DNA from: JBOHNM01 sp050730675
GTDB lineage: Bacteria; Planctomycetota; Phycisphaerae; Phycisphaerales; UBA1924
Assembly (NCBI GenBank): GCA_050730675.1
Contig: JBOHNM010000086.1
Location: 1 to 17,999 of the forward strand
DNA length: 17,999 nt
Reading direction: 5' to 3'
Position 1 is the stretch's first letter. Each line of letters opens with the position of its first letter. This document shows positions 7,430 to 14,632 of the stretch, one piece after another. The notes under the pieces were generated by a model. The model did not search any database and was not told the origin of the DNA. It saw only the letters and a list, made by a program, of their open reading frames with translations. Both the position numbers and the translations under genes were made by a program.

Positions 7430-7537
7430 GCCCCGTAGGACGGGGCAGAAGGACGCTCGCCCCAAACCCCCGGAGGATTCCGGGTCGTCTCGTCGTTCTC
7501 GCTTTTCTCTGTGAAACTCTCCGTACTCTGTGTTGAA
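7430..7537. repeat. Two perfect hairpins plus a CTCTGTG-type repeat patch
   Basis: Hairpin 1 is GCCCCGT-AGG-ACGGGGC (7430-7446, 7-bp stem). Hairpin 2 is CCCGGA-GGAT-TCCGGG (7469-7484, 6-bp stem). Next comes 7504-7537, with two near-copies of TCTCTGTG / CTCTGTGTTGAA. Its complement, read on the minus strand, starts TTCAACACAGAG and later has TTTCACAGAGA, like dispersed CACAGAG-rich intergenic repeats seen in many bacterial genomes. The whole sits directly after the ABC permease stop. Without a T tract it is not a classical terminator, though it may slow or process the transcript. Confidence 0.4.
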
Positions 7538-7551
7538 CCGCCTTGCGGATT

Positions 7552-10140
7552 TCACCCCTGCATCGCCCCGATCAACTCGCGCGGTTTCCGCTGCGCCAGC
7601 CGCACCGCCGTCGGCAACGCCGCCAGGATCGTGATCACCGTCACCGCGCCCCACCCCGCAACCAGCGGCCACAGCGGCGGCTTGAAGGGGATCTCGATGC
7701 CGACCGACACCTGCGTGATGTTCTGGCCGCCCCATGCCGCCTGCAGGCCCAGGCCTGTGCCGAGAATGCATGCAGTGATCGCGATGAGCAGCGCCTCGGC
7801 CAGGACCAGACGCGCGAGCAAGCCGCGCGACGAGCCGACCGCCAACAGCACGCCAAACTCGAACTGGCGGGCCTGCACGCCCGCCACGATCAGATTAGCC
7901 ACGCCGAAGCACGCCACCAGCAGCGCACCGATCGCTACGGCCGCAAAGACCGCCAGCGTGCCGGAGACGAACTTGCGGATCTCGGCCTTGATGCTCGCGG
8001 CGTCGCCGCCGTCGAGAATCCCAGTGCCGCGCAGCTCTTTGATATTTGCGTAGACGACAGCGTGGTCGGCTCCGGGTTTGAGGCCGATCTGGATGAGGTT
8101 GATGCCGCCCGCGCCGAATTTGTCGCGCAGATCGGCCTGTGTGCCGAAGATCGAGTTGACGGCTTGGTCGAGATAGTCCTCGCCGATCGAGAAGAACTTG
8201 CTGGCGATGTCGAGCCCCGGCGCGTTGACGACGCCCACGACGCGGAAGGAGTGTTCGCGCCCCTGGTATTTGAGTGATACCGAGTCGCCCGCGCCGATGC
8301 CGCGGGCGGTGAGGAACTCGCGAGCGACCAGGATTGCACCGCCCTTGGCGAGTTCCGCCTTGGCCGTTGCTTCATCACCCTGCACCCACTGCACGCGCGT
8401 CATGTCGAAGAACGTTTCGGGATCGAACGCGATGAACGTGGTCTGGTACTTGGTGAGCCCCGCGATCCCGAACGCCGCTTCCTTCTTGCCGTTGCGTTCG
8501 ACCGAGAGGCCGAGGTTGAGCGTGCTGATCGCGCAGACCTTGTCCACGCCATCGACCTGCTTGATCCGCTCGATCGTCTTCTCCGGCATGTTGAGGCCAT
8601 AGACGAACATGTCCGGGAATTGCAGCGTTTCGACCCAGTCGCTCAGGATCGCCCGACCGTTGGTCCAGATCCCCGTCATCAGCGCCAGGCCGATCATCAT
8701 CGCCGCGGCGGTGAACCCGTGTCGGTACGGTGTCGCGTCCACGGTGCGGCGCAACAGCCGCGGCGGCAAGCCCAGCAGCCTCGTGATCGGCGCCGCGCAC
8801 AGGCGCGTGACGAGCTTCATCACCGGCACGCCGAGCACGAAATACCCCGCGAACATCAGCGGCAGCGCGATCGTGATGTAGACCCAGAAGAGTGACTGGG
8901 TGTGCCTGAAGACCTGGATGATCGTGAGCTGCGCGATCGGCCCGATGATCCCGAGCACCACGCACGCGACGAACCACGCCGGCTTGACGCGTCGAGATCG
9001 CGTCGAAAGACCTTGGAGCGGCGTGATGCGGGCCGCGACCACCGCGGGCCAACTCGCCCCGATCAATCCTGAAGCCGTCGCGCCGATGAACGCAACCAGC
9101 ACGCCCGACCACGAGAGTTGGAACCCGGCAGGGAGCTGCTCCTTGAAGATCGCGATGAGCGCCCAGGCGCCCAGCACGCCGATGGGCAGGCCGACCAGCG
9201 CCCCGACCCCGCCGATGATGAGCCCGATGTGCAGCTGCGCCCATGCGAGCACCGACTTCTCGCCGCCAATGCACCGCAGGATCGCCAGCTCTCGCGTGCG
9301 TTCGGTGACGTTGGTCGTCAGCCCCGTCATAATGATGAACGACGCCGCGAGGAAACTGATCGCCCCGGCGAGGATGAACCCGATCTGGGCCGACTGCTGG
9401 TTCTTGGCGAGCCCCGAGGTGATCCGCGATGTCGGTTCCAACACCAGCCGCTCGGGCAGTGACGGGCCGCGCAGCTTGGCGACCACTTCCGCCTTCGCCT
9501 CCGGCTTCAGCAGCACGTCGATCTCGGCCAGCCGCGGCGTGCTCTCGGCGATCGCCCACACCTGCTTCATCGTCACGTACGCGGGCGCCTTGGTGAAGAT
9601 CGCTCCCAGCGCCGGCGGCTCGCAGATGCCCACCACCGTCAGCGTGATCGGGTCGCCGAAGCGTTCGACCTTCAGTTGATCGCCCAGCCGCGCATGCAGA
9701 CGTTCGGCCAGCCGCCGATCGATCGTCACCTCGCCCTCGGTCGCGACGAGCCGCCCCTCAAGGATCTTGAGCGGGCGAATCTTCGCTTCGCGCACGGGGT
9801 CGATGCCGAACCCGATCGCGGCCTCGTGGTCCTTTGTCCGCTCGTTGTACAGCGCCACCGTTTCGCGGGCTCGGCCGACGGCCAGCAGCGTCTCCGGCCA
9901 GGCATCCACCGTGTCGAGTGCCTTGGCGTCGAACGAGTCCGTTCCGGGGCGGTAGACGCGAAGGTCCGCCGCGCCCACCGTTTCCCGCACACGCTGGTCG
10001 ATGTTGTGATTGATCGACGAGATCGCGCACGCCACCGCGGCGATGAGCGCGGCGCACAGCGAGACCGACGCAACCAGCAGCAGCGTCCGGCTACGCCGTT
10101 GCCACAAGCTGTTGGTAGCTAGACGCCACGCCGCCCGCAT
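7552..10140 (-). CDS. ABC transporter permease, FtsX/MacB type with two repeats
   Basis: Predicted 862 residues. Order of parts: cytoplasmic start and TM1 (about 19-42), a large extracytoplasmic MacB-like domain (43-252), a first FtsX block of three helices (253-275, 300-330, 345-370) with the typical TERTRELAILRCIGG loop (279-293), middle helices (388-410, 418-440, 475-492), a second extracytoplasmic domain (about 500-725) and a final FtsX block (727-755, 775-800, 825-845) with the loop RQFEFGVLLAVGSSRG. This two-module form occurs in LolC/E-like and peptide or lipoprotein exporters that work mechanically across the envelope. Start is ATG 10140 with GGAGGG 5 nt upstream; the TTG at 10143 is rejected. 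It overlaps the ATPase gene by 50 nt, so the two are one operon. The substrate cannot be told from sequence. Confidence 0.93.
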   Translation of the reverse strand: MRAAWRLATNSLWQRRSRTLLLVASVSLCAALIAAVACAISSINHNIDQRVRETVGAADLRVYRPGTDSFDAKALDTVDAWPETLLAVGRARETVALYNERTKDHEAAIGFGIDPVREAKIRPLKILEGRLVATEGEVTIDRRLAERLHARLGDQLKVERFGDPITLTVVGICEPPALGAIFTKAPAYVTMKQVWAIAESTPRLAEIDVLLKPEAKAEVVAKLRGPSLPERLVLEPTSRITSGLAKNQQSAQIGFILAGAISFLAASFIIMTGLTTNVTERTRELAILRCIGGEKSVLAWAQLHIGLIIGGVGALVGLPIGVLGAWALIAIFKEQLPAGFQLSWSGVLVAFIGATASGLIGASWPAVVAARITPLQGLSTRSRRVKPAWFVACVVLGIIGPIAQLTIIQVFRHTQSLFWVYITIALPLMFAGYFVLGVPVMKLVTRLCAAPITRLLGLPPRLLRRTVDATPYRHGFTAAAMMIGLALMTGIWTNGRAILSDWVETLQFPDMFVYGLNMPEKTIERIKQVDGVDKVCAISTLNLGLSVERNGKKEAAFGIAGLTKYQTTFIAFDPETFFDMTRVQWVQGDEATAKAELAKGGAILVAREFLTARGIGAGDSVSLKYQGREHSFRVVGVVNAPGLDIASKFFSIGEDYLDQAVNSIFGTQADLRDKFGAGGINLIQIGLKPGADHAVVYANIKELRGTGILDGGDAASIKAEIRKFVSGTLAVFAAVAIGALLVACFGVANLIVAGVQARQFEFGVLLAVGSSRGLLARLVLAEALLIAITACILGTGLGLQAAWGGQNITQVSVGIEIPFKPPLWPLVAGWGAVTVITILAALPTAVRLAQRKPRELIGAMQG

Positions 10141-10825
10141 CAAGTCCCTCCGCGTTGATCGTTCCCGTCACCCGCCCGTCCCGCAGCACGAAGACCTCGC
10201 GGCAGTGAGCCGCCGCCGCCGGCTCGTGCGTCACCATGATCACCGTCATGTTGTTCGCTTTGGCGATCTCGCCCAGAAGCGTCCAGAGCTTCTCGCTGCT
10301 GCGCGAGTCGAGGTTGCCCGTCGGCTCGTCGGCCAGCAGTACCGGCGGCTTGTAGAGCAGAGCGCGGCAGATCGCCACACGCTGCTGCTCGCCGCCGGAC
10401 ATCGCGTCAGGGCGGTGATCCGCCCGCGCGCTGACGCCGAGCGACGCAAGCAGTTCCGAGCTGCGGGCGCGCAACGTCGCTTGATCATCCCCCGCGAGCA
10501 TCCCCGGAAGTTCCACGTTTTCGCGAGCTGTCAGCGTCGGGATCAGATTGAACTGCTGGAAGACGATCCCGATCTTCTTGCGCCGAAAGAGCGTGAGTTC
10601 GCGCTCGCTCATCGTGTGCAGGTCGGTCCCCGCGACGCTGAGTGTGCCGCTGTCGGGCTGGTCGAGGGCCGCCAGCAGGTGCATCAACGTGCTCTTGCCG
10701 CTGCCGGAAGCACCCATGATGGCGTAGAAGCCCGTCTCGGGGATCTCGAGGTCAACACCGCGCAGAGCTTCCACCCGGGTGCCGCCCAAGTCATAGGTTT
10801 TGTGAACATTCTGACAGCGGATCAT
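10091..10825 (-). CDS. ABC transporter ATP-binding protein, LolD/MacB type
   Basis: Predicted 244 residues, the usual length for this family. All nucleotide-binding motifs are intact: Walker A GASGSGKST (38-46), Q-loop VFQQFNL (Gln90), signature MSGGEQQR (142-149, with Met for the usual Leu), Walker B VLLADE (162-167) followed by PTGNLD, and the switch His200 in VTHE. The VFQQFNLIPTLTARENVELP segment is typical of the LolD/MacB/FtsE-like branch that drives FtsX-type permeases, matching the next gene. A GTG at 10834 is possible, but ATG 10825 is preferred: the protein then begins MIRCQNVHKTY as in relatives, and the GTG lies inside the hexamer TACCGT that looks like its -10 element. Confidence 0.95.
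   Translation of the reverse strand: MIRCQNVHKTYDLGGTRVEALRGVDLEIPETGFYAIMGASGSGKSTLMHLLAALDQPDSGTLSVAGTDLHTMSERELTLFRRKKIGIVFQQFNLIPTLTARENVELPGMLAGDDQATLRARSSELLASLGVSARADHRPDAMSGGEQQRVAICRALLYKPPVLLADEPTGNLDSRSSEKLWTLLGEIAKANNMTVIMVTHEPAAAAHCREVFVLRDGRVTGTINAEGLDAGGVASSYQQLVATA
10146..10151 (-). promoter_or_regulatory. Ribosome binding site (GGAGGG) of the ABC permease
   Basis: GGAGGG on the minus strand lies 5 nt before ATG 10140, inside the ATPase reading frame. It is one of few clear Shine-Dalgarno sites in the window and serves a gene internal to an operon. Confidence 0.65.
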
Positions 10826-10832
10826 GGGCCGC

Positions 10833-10838
10833 ACGGTA
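10833..10838 (-). promoter_or_regulatory. Candidate -10 element (TACCGT) of the ABC operon
   Basis: TACCGT on the minus strand ends 7 nt before ATG 10825, the leaderless arrangement. No clear -35 box is seen at the right distance. Confidence 0.4.
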
Positions 10839-10885
10839 GGACCGTTTCGCGACAGGCACGGTCTGAAAGCATGATGAGATGGGAC

Positions 10886-11371
10886 TCACAAGGTGTCTGC
10901 CGCGGCGACTTTGCCGCACTCGGGGCAGGCGCGTCGTCCACCGCCATGCGAGAGACCAGCGAGGCTGTAGCCGCAAACGGAGCACTGATTGAATTCGATG
11001 CGGCGCAAGCGCGCGTGTCTCCGCCACAGGATCCACGTCGAGGGTGCGAGGGCCAGCAGGATCATCCAGAAGGGGATGAACACCACGCGTCCGCCTCCTG
11101 TGGGTCGCCAGCCACCCGGCCACCATTGAACTGGGAATGTGAGCCAGCCTTGATTCCGTTGAATTCCTGCGTCGATCCACTTCGAGTTCGCCGAATCTCC
11201 GCCCCAGCCGAGAATGAACCCGCCGGGGAGCACGCCCACGGCCGGACCTTTGTCGAGGCCGACGAAAGCGATGCAGTACGGCGAAATCGGCCAAGCCGCG
11301 ATCAAGAAAATGACCGCTGCCGTGCATCCCCAACGCATCAGCCAACCCGACTTGCGCCGTTGCGCCGCCAT
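10886..11371 (-). CDS. Membrane protein with C-terminal zinc ribbon
   Basis: Predicted 161 residues. There are two transmembrane helices (about 14-36 and 97-117) enclosing a Trp/Gly-rich loop that should be extracytoplasmic, then WRRHARLRR and a four-Cys ribbon (Cys130, Cys133, Cys149, Cys152; CSVCGYSLAGL...CPECG). The layout is the same as in the protein at 4898-5629: helix, outside loop, helix, basic linker, zinc ribbon at the end; the outside parts are not visibly similar. Function unknown; binding of a nucleic acid or a protein partner by the cytoplasmic ribbon is possible. The start at 11371 is supported by TACAGT six nt upstream. It follows gcvH by 29 nt on the same strand but seems to have its own promoter. 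Confidence 0.75.
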   Translation of the reverse strand: MAAQRRKSGWLMRWGCTAAVIFLIAAWPISPYCIAFVGLDKGPAVGVLPGGFILGWGGDSANSKWIDAGIQRNQGWLTFPVQWWPGGWRPTGGGRVVFIPFWMILLALAPSTWILWRRHARLRRIEFNQCSVCGYSLAGLSHGGGRRACPECGKVAAADTL

Positions 11372-11377
11372 GTCCAG

Positions 11378-11383
11378 ACTGTA
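11378..11383 (-). promoter_or_regulatory. Candidate -10 element (TACAGT), leaderless start
   Basis: TACAGT on the minus strand ends 6 nt before ATG 11371. A CTGACG 15 nt further upstream is a weak -35 candidate. It lies in the short gap after the gcvH stop. Confidence 0.45.
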
Positions 11384-11400
11384 TGGATTTTCCGCCTGCG

Positions 11401-11784
11401 TCAGTGCGCGGGATTGGCCGCGTCGTACTTGGTGGCATCCATCAGCTTGCTCAGCCCCGCCTTATCGGTGATCTTGATCTTGCACAGCCATCCCGCGTTG
11501 TACGGGTCGCGGTTGAGCAGTGAGGGGTCGTCCACGACGGCCTTGTTCAGTTCAATGATCTCGCCTGCGCACCCGCAGTAGACGTCGCTGGTGGTCTTGA
11601 CCGACTCAACCTCACCGAGCGACTGCTCGGGGGTGAACTTGGTCCCGACCGGTTTGATCGAGACGTATGTCACGTCGGTCAGGGCGTCCACCGCGTACTG
11701 GGTCAGCCCGAGGGTCAGCGTGTCGCCGGAGACCTTGTGCCACTCGTGCGACTCGGAATACACGCGATCGGCGGGGGAGGACAT
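11401..11784 (-). CDS. gcvH: Glycine cleavage system H protein
   Basis: GcvH is the lipoylated carrier that shuttles the aminomethyl group between the P, T and L proteins of the glycine cleavage system. Predicted 127 residues, the usual size. The lipoyl attachment site is Lys63 in GEVESVKTTSDVY. Other family marks are the N-terminal YSESHEWHKVSGDTLTLGLT, the ALTDVTYV strand and the NRDPYNAGW motif. One odd point is that the segment after the lipoyl Lys reads YCGCAGEI, with a Cys70-Gly-Cys72 pair where most homologues have something like YAPVSGEV. The gcvT, gcvP and lipoylation genes are not in this window. ATG 11784 is chosen because the family N-terminus starts there; AAAGGG lies 5 nt upstream. 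The much longer open frame running to 12930 is the antisense of the next operon. Confidence 0.96.
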   Translation of the reverse strand: MSSPADRVYSESHEWHKVSGDTLTLGLTQYAVDALTDVTYVSIKPVGTKFTPEQSLGEVESVKTTSDVYCGCAGEIIELNKAVVDDPSLLNRDPYNAGWLCKIKITDKAGLSKLMDATKYDAANPAH

Positions 11785-11789
11785 CGGGG

Positions 11790-11828
11790 CCCTTTCTGAT
11801 GGTGCCAGGGGGTCTGGGCGCGATGGTA
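11790..11828 (-). promoter_or_regulatory. gcvH leader: AAAGGG ribosome site and TACCAT candidate -10
   Basis: AAAGGG (11790-11795) lies 5 nt before ATG 11784, and TACCAT (11823-11828) is placed to give a leader of about 30 nt. gcvH therefore looks like a conventional leadered gene, unlike most of its neighbours. The -10 call is weak. Confidence 0.35.
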
Positions 11829-11869
11829 CCGCCCGCGCGGAGCCCTTTCTTTCCAGATTCCGACGCCGA

Positions 11870-11899
11870 TTGGCATCCGTTCGCACAACGCGGTACCCT
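11870..11899 (+). promoter_or_regulatory. Candidate promoter TTGGCA-18-TACCCT
   Basis: TTGGCA (11870-11875) and TACCCT (11894-11899) are separated by 18 nt, and the -10 ends 8 nt before ATG 11908. It would drive the isomerase-like / cmk / plsC operon with a nearly leaderless message. Confidence 0.45.
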
Positions 11900-11907
11900 C
11901 CCGGTGC

Positions 11908-12855
11908 ATGCTCCTCACGCTCTCGGTCAGTGCGTTGCGCTCGAAGTTGGTCCCCAGCGCCAGTGCGCCGGCGGCCATGGCGCTCACGGATGTCCCGGCC
12001 TTCGCCGCCGGAGAGCTTGGGCTGCGCGGCCTGGCGCTCCAGACCGAGTTCCTCGTCGGCGCCGACCGCATGCGCCTGACCAAGGTCCTCGAGTGCGCCG
12101 ACAAGGCCGGCTGCCCCGTGCTCGTCCTCATCGAGAGCAACCCGCAGCCGCTCGCCTCCAAGGACCACGCCGTTGCCGAAGCCGCCAAGGAGCGGCTGCT
12201 GCGCGTCGCCCAAGCCGCCCAGTGGCTGGGGTGCAGCGCCTTCTCCGTGCCGGTGCTCGCCGACGACACCGACGCCGACCTCGCGCTGGTTGCCGAGCGG
12301 CTCAAGCCCGTGTCGCGCCGCGCCGAGCGGCTGGACCTGAACCTCTGCATCGCCCCGCGCGACGGCTTGACGGCCACCGCCGACCGAGTCACCGAGCTGC
12401 TCAAGAAGATCGGTGGCTTCCGCGTCGGCACGCTCCCGGACTTCGCCGCCGCCGCCGCCAGCGCCGACCCGATTCCCTACCTGCGCCGGCTGGTTCCCTA
12501 CGCGTCCACGGTGCTGGTCCCCGCCGCGTTCGAAAAGAAAAAGCCCGCCAAAGGCGCCAAGGGCAAGGCCGCCAAGGATGCGCCGCCCGCCGAAAAAACT
12601 GCGCCGAGCGGCGACTACGACATGACCGAGTTCGTCGCCGTTCTCAGCGCGGTCGGCTACGAGGGCTCGGTCTCCCTCGACTACCGCGGCGACGGCGAGC
12701 CCCTCGATGAACTCAAACGCGTGCGCGAGCTGCTGGCCCAGGCCGTCGAGGCCGACCAGCCCGCGCTCAGCGACCTGGAGGCGCTGCTCGACGGCGACCT
12801 GGGTGAAGATGAAGAAGAAAAGCCCGAGATCGACGCCGAGGAGGAGAAAGAATGA
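11908..12855 (+). CDS. Sugar phosphate isomerase/epimerase-like TIM-barrel protein
   Basis: Predicted 315 residues. The order of strands and helices (LALQTEFLVG, GCPVLVLIES, GCSAFSVPVL, RLDLNLCIAP, FRVGTLPDF, ASTVLVPAA, GYEGSVSLDYRG) fits the xylose isomerase-like/AP endonuclease 2 TIM-barrel superfamily. Several positions that normally carry metal ligands look altered: the usual Glu-Asn-His strand reads LCIAPRDG, and the usual His-Leu-Lys strand reads TVLVPAA. It may therefore be a divergent or non-catalytic member; this is an inference without an alignment. A Lys/Ala/Pro-rich insertion (about 210-234) splits the last part of the barrel, and the C-terminus is strongly acidic (about 299-315). 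Its stop overlaps the cmk start (ATGA), so the two are translationally coupled. Confidence 0.7.
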   Translation: MLLTLSVSALRSKLVPSASAPAAMALTDVPAFAAGELGLRGLALQTEFLVGADRMRLTKVLECADKAGCPVLVLIESNPQPLASKDHAVAEAAKERLLRVAQAAQWLGCSAFSVPVLADDTDADLALVAERLKPVSRRAERLDLNLCIAPRDGLTATADRVTELLKKIGGFRVGTLPDFAAAAASADPIPYLRRLVPYASTVLVPAAFEKKKPAKGAKGKAAKDAPPAEKTAPSGDYDMTEFVAVLSAVGYEGSVSLDYRGDGEPLDELKRVRELLAQAVEADQPALSDLEALLDGDLGEDEEEKPEIDAEEEKE

Positions 12856-13643
12856 ACTCCTCGCTGGTCGGTCTGCGCCAGCCCGTCTCCGTCGAACCGT
12901 TGAGCACCATGCCCAGCAACCGCCTTCCACCCGCCGCGCCGCCGCCCGGTCTTCCCGACCGGCTGATCGTCACCATCGATGGCCCGGCCGGCACCGGCAA
13001 AAGCACCACGGCCCGGACGCTGGCGCAGCGACTCGGGCTGGATTTTCTCGATACCGGTGCGATGTACCGCGGGGCCGCGGCACTTGTCATCGACTACCGC
13101 GTCAATCGCGCCGATGAGCACGCCGTCTGCGACATCGTCGCCCGCAGCGACCTGCACTTCGATTGGACGACCGATCCCCCGGCGCTTCTCGCGTTCGACA
13201 AACCGTACGACCGGCGCCTGCGCGACAAGGACGTGACGGACCTCGTTTCGCCTTTGGCCGGCTTCCCCTGCCTGCGTGCGGAGATGGTCAAGCGTCAGCA
13301 GGACATCGGTCGCGACCACCCACGCCTGGTTACCGAGGGGCGCGACCAAGGCACAGTGGTTTTCCCTGATGCCAGTGTGAAGATCTACCTCCACGCCAGC
13401 AGTCTCGTCCGTGCCCAGCGCCGCTACGAGGAGCTTCGCAAGCGCGGCGTTCCCGCCGATGTCGGTCAGCTCCGGCGCGAGATCGAAGACCGCGACCAAT
13501 CCGACCGCACCCGCAAAGTCGGCCCGCTCCTGGCTCCCCCCGATGCCATAAACGTCGACACCTCTGATCTCAGCTTCGAGCAGGTTGTCCTCCGCCTCGA
13601 GCAGATCGTGGTCGATCGTGTCGTCAAGTCCCACAAGGCCTGA
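12852..13643 (+). CDS. cmk: Cytidylate kinase
   Basis: Cmk phosphorylates CMP and dCMP to the diphosphates. Predicted 263 residues with an N-terminal extension of about 35 residues, rich in Pro, compared with E. coli. Motifs: IDGPAGTGKST (42-52, P-loop), LDTGAMYR (66-73, CMP binding), EGRDQGTVVFPDA (162-174) and RDQSDRTR (214-221, lid arginines). The ATG at 12852 overlaps the previous stop, and GAGGAGGAG (12838-12846) is suitably placed; an internal ATG at 12909 would give a more standard length and is a possible alternative. It is followed after 8 nt by plsC, the classic cmk-plsC pairing. Confidence 0.96.
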   Translation: MNSSLVGLRQPVSVEPLSTMPSNRLPPAAPPPGLPDRLIVTIDGPAGTGKSTTARTLAQRLGLDFLDTGAMYRGAAALVIDYRVNRADEHAVCDIVARSDLHFDWTTDPPALLAFDKPYDRRLRDKDVTDLVSPLAGFPCLRAEMVKRQQDIGRDHPRLVTEGRDQGTVVFPDASVKIYLHASSLVRAQRRYEELRKRGVPADVGQLRREIEDRDQSDRTRKVGPLLAPPDAINVDTSDLSFEQVVLRLEQIVVDRVVKSHKA

Positions 13644-13651
13644 GCCCACCC

Positions 13652-14374
13652 ATGCTCCAGCGCCTGCGTGCATTGAACCCGGGTCGCTCGCTCGCGGCGA
13701 TCCTCTACTACCACGTCTGCCAGGCGATCACCTTCACGCTGATGACCCTGGTCTTCCGCCTGCGCGTCTGGGACCGTCAGCACGTTCCTGCCAACGGTCC
13801 GCTGCTGGTCGTCCTCAACCACCAGTCGCACTTGGATCCGATCGTGGCAGGTGCCGCCGTCCGTCCCCGCCAGCTCAACTTCATGGCCCGTTCGACCCTG
13901 TTCAAGGGTCCCTTTGCGATCCTCATTCGCAGCCTCAACGCCGTGACCCTCAAGCAGGGCGCGCCCGACACCGCCGCCATCCGGGCCGCCATCGAGCAGC
14001 TCCAAGCCGGCCGCTGCGTCCTGATCTTCCCCGAGGGCACCCGTACCGGCGACGGCGCCATCCACCCCTTCAAACGTGGAGCCTGGGTCCTCATGAGCCG
14101 CGCCGGTTGCCCGGTCCTGCCGGTGGCGATCGAGGGGTGCTACGACACCTGGCCCCGCGGCACCTCCAAGCCCAAGCTCTGGGGTCAGCGCATCATGGCG
14201 ATGGTCGGCGAACCAATTTCTCACGACGCCCTCAAGGCAATGGGTCCGGAAAAAGGACTCCGCCATCTAGCCGAGGTAATCGAGAAAATGCGGCTGGAGC
14301 TGGTTGGGAAGCTGGCCCGGAACGGACACCGCGTGACGACGCGACCGATCTCGGACGTCGAGGAGCCGGACTGA
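13652..14374 (+). CDS. plsC: 1-acyl-sn-glycerol-3-phosphate acyltransferase
   Basis: PlsC transfers an acyl chain to lysophosphatidic acid to make phosphatidic acid at the inner face of the cytoplasmic membrane. Predicted 240 residues, the usual size. The acyltransferase motifs are NHQSHLDP (56-63, catalytic HxxxxD: His57 and Asp62), FMARSTLFKGPF (77-88), FPEGTRTGDG (126-135) and VLPVAIEG (155-162). A hydrophobic stretch at about 16-36 gives membrane contact. It lies 8 nt after cmk with no promoter between, so it is the third gene of the operon. A weak 5-bp hairpin (CGGAC/GTCCG, 14367-14382) spans its stop codon but lacks a T tract. Confidence 0.95.
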   Translation: MLQRLRALNPGRSLAAILYYHVCQAITFTLMTLVFRLRVWDRQHVPANGPLLVVLNHQSHLDPIVAGAAVRPRQLNFMARSTLFKGPFAILIRSLNAVTLKQGAPDTAAIRAAIEQLQAGRCVLIFPEGTRTGDGAIHPFKRGAWVLMSRAGCPVLPVAIEGCYDTWPRGTSKPKLWGQRIMAMVGEPISHDALKAMGPEKGLRHLAEVIEKMRLELVGKLARNGHRVTTRPISDVEEPD

Positions 14375-14589
14375 AAGGTCCGAATAACTACCTAATCAGG
14401 TGAAGCTTCGGCCAGTTATCGACACTTCCGGTCTACGGAGGTTGGTTTATGACGCGCTTGGGCACAAAACCCGGGGCGAAAGAGCTCGTCCTGACCTCCC
14501 ATCAATCGTATTGTGGAGATGTATCGCTTGTTGGTACATATTCACTATGCGGTGTTCGTTTGGTCATCGGTTGAACGATGACCCTTGAT

Positions 14590-14611
14590 CCGGACAATGT
14601 GATAAGTCCGG
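14590..14611. promoter_or_regulatory. Inverted repeat CCGGAC-10-GTCCGG upstream of the 3D gene
   Basis: Perfect 6-bp half-sites (14590-14595 and 14606-14611) are separated by an AT-richer 10-nt centre and lie 21 nt before the ATG at 14633. This could be an operator or a leader hairpin. The 258-nt gap 14375-14632 that contains it is AT-richer than its surroundings and holds no gene I can support. Confidence 0.3.
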
Positions 14612-14632
14612 TTGCATCGGCCAATTTCAAAT

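Larger units (their letters stand above)
6956..7551. other. 596-bp stretch without a convincing gene
   Basis: Both strands have open frames here (for example plus 7072-7419 and minus 6952-7410), but none has a recognisable domain, a signal peptide, a supporting ribosome site or consistent codon use. The right end holds two hairpins and a repeat-like AT-richer patch described separately; the left end holds the promoter of the secreted protein. The middle (about 6995-7425) may be a decayed gene or plain spacer. Confidence 0.5.

Noticed and set aside
7361..7771. Minus-strand frame of 136 residues overlapping the permease end
   Set aside because: It is a shadow of the permease that runs into the repeat patch; its NTEYGEFHREKRE segment is a typical false translation of CACAGAG repeats.
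11401..12930. 509-residue minus-strand open frame as one large gene
   Set aside because: Only its last 127 residues are real (gcvH). The rest is Gly/Val/Leu/Arg-rich antisense of the isomerase-like gene and cmk.
14400..14588. 62-residue frame between plsC and the 3D gene
   Set aside because: It has a GTG-type start without signals, no domain, and an AT-rich composition unlike coding sequence here.
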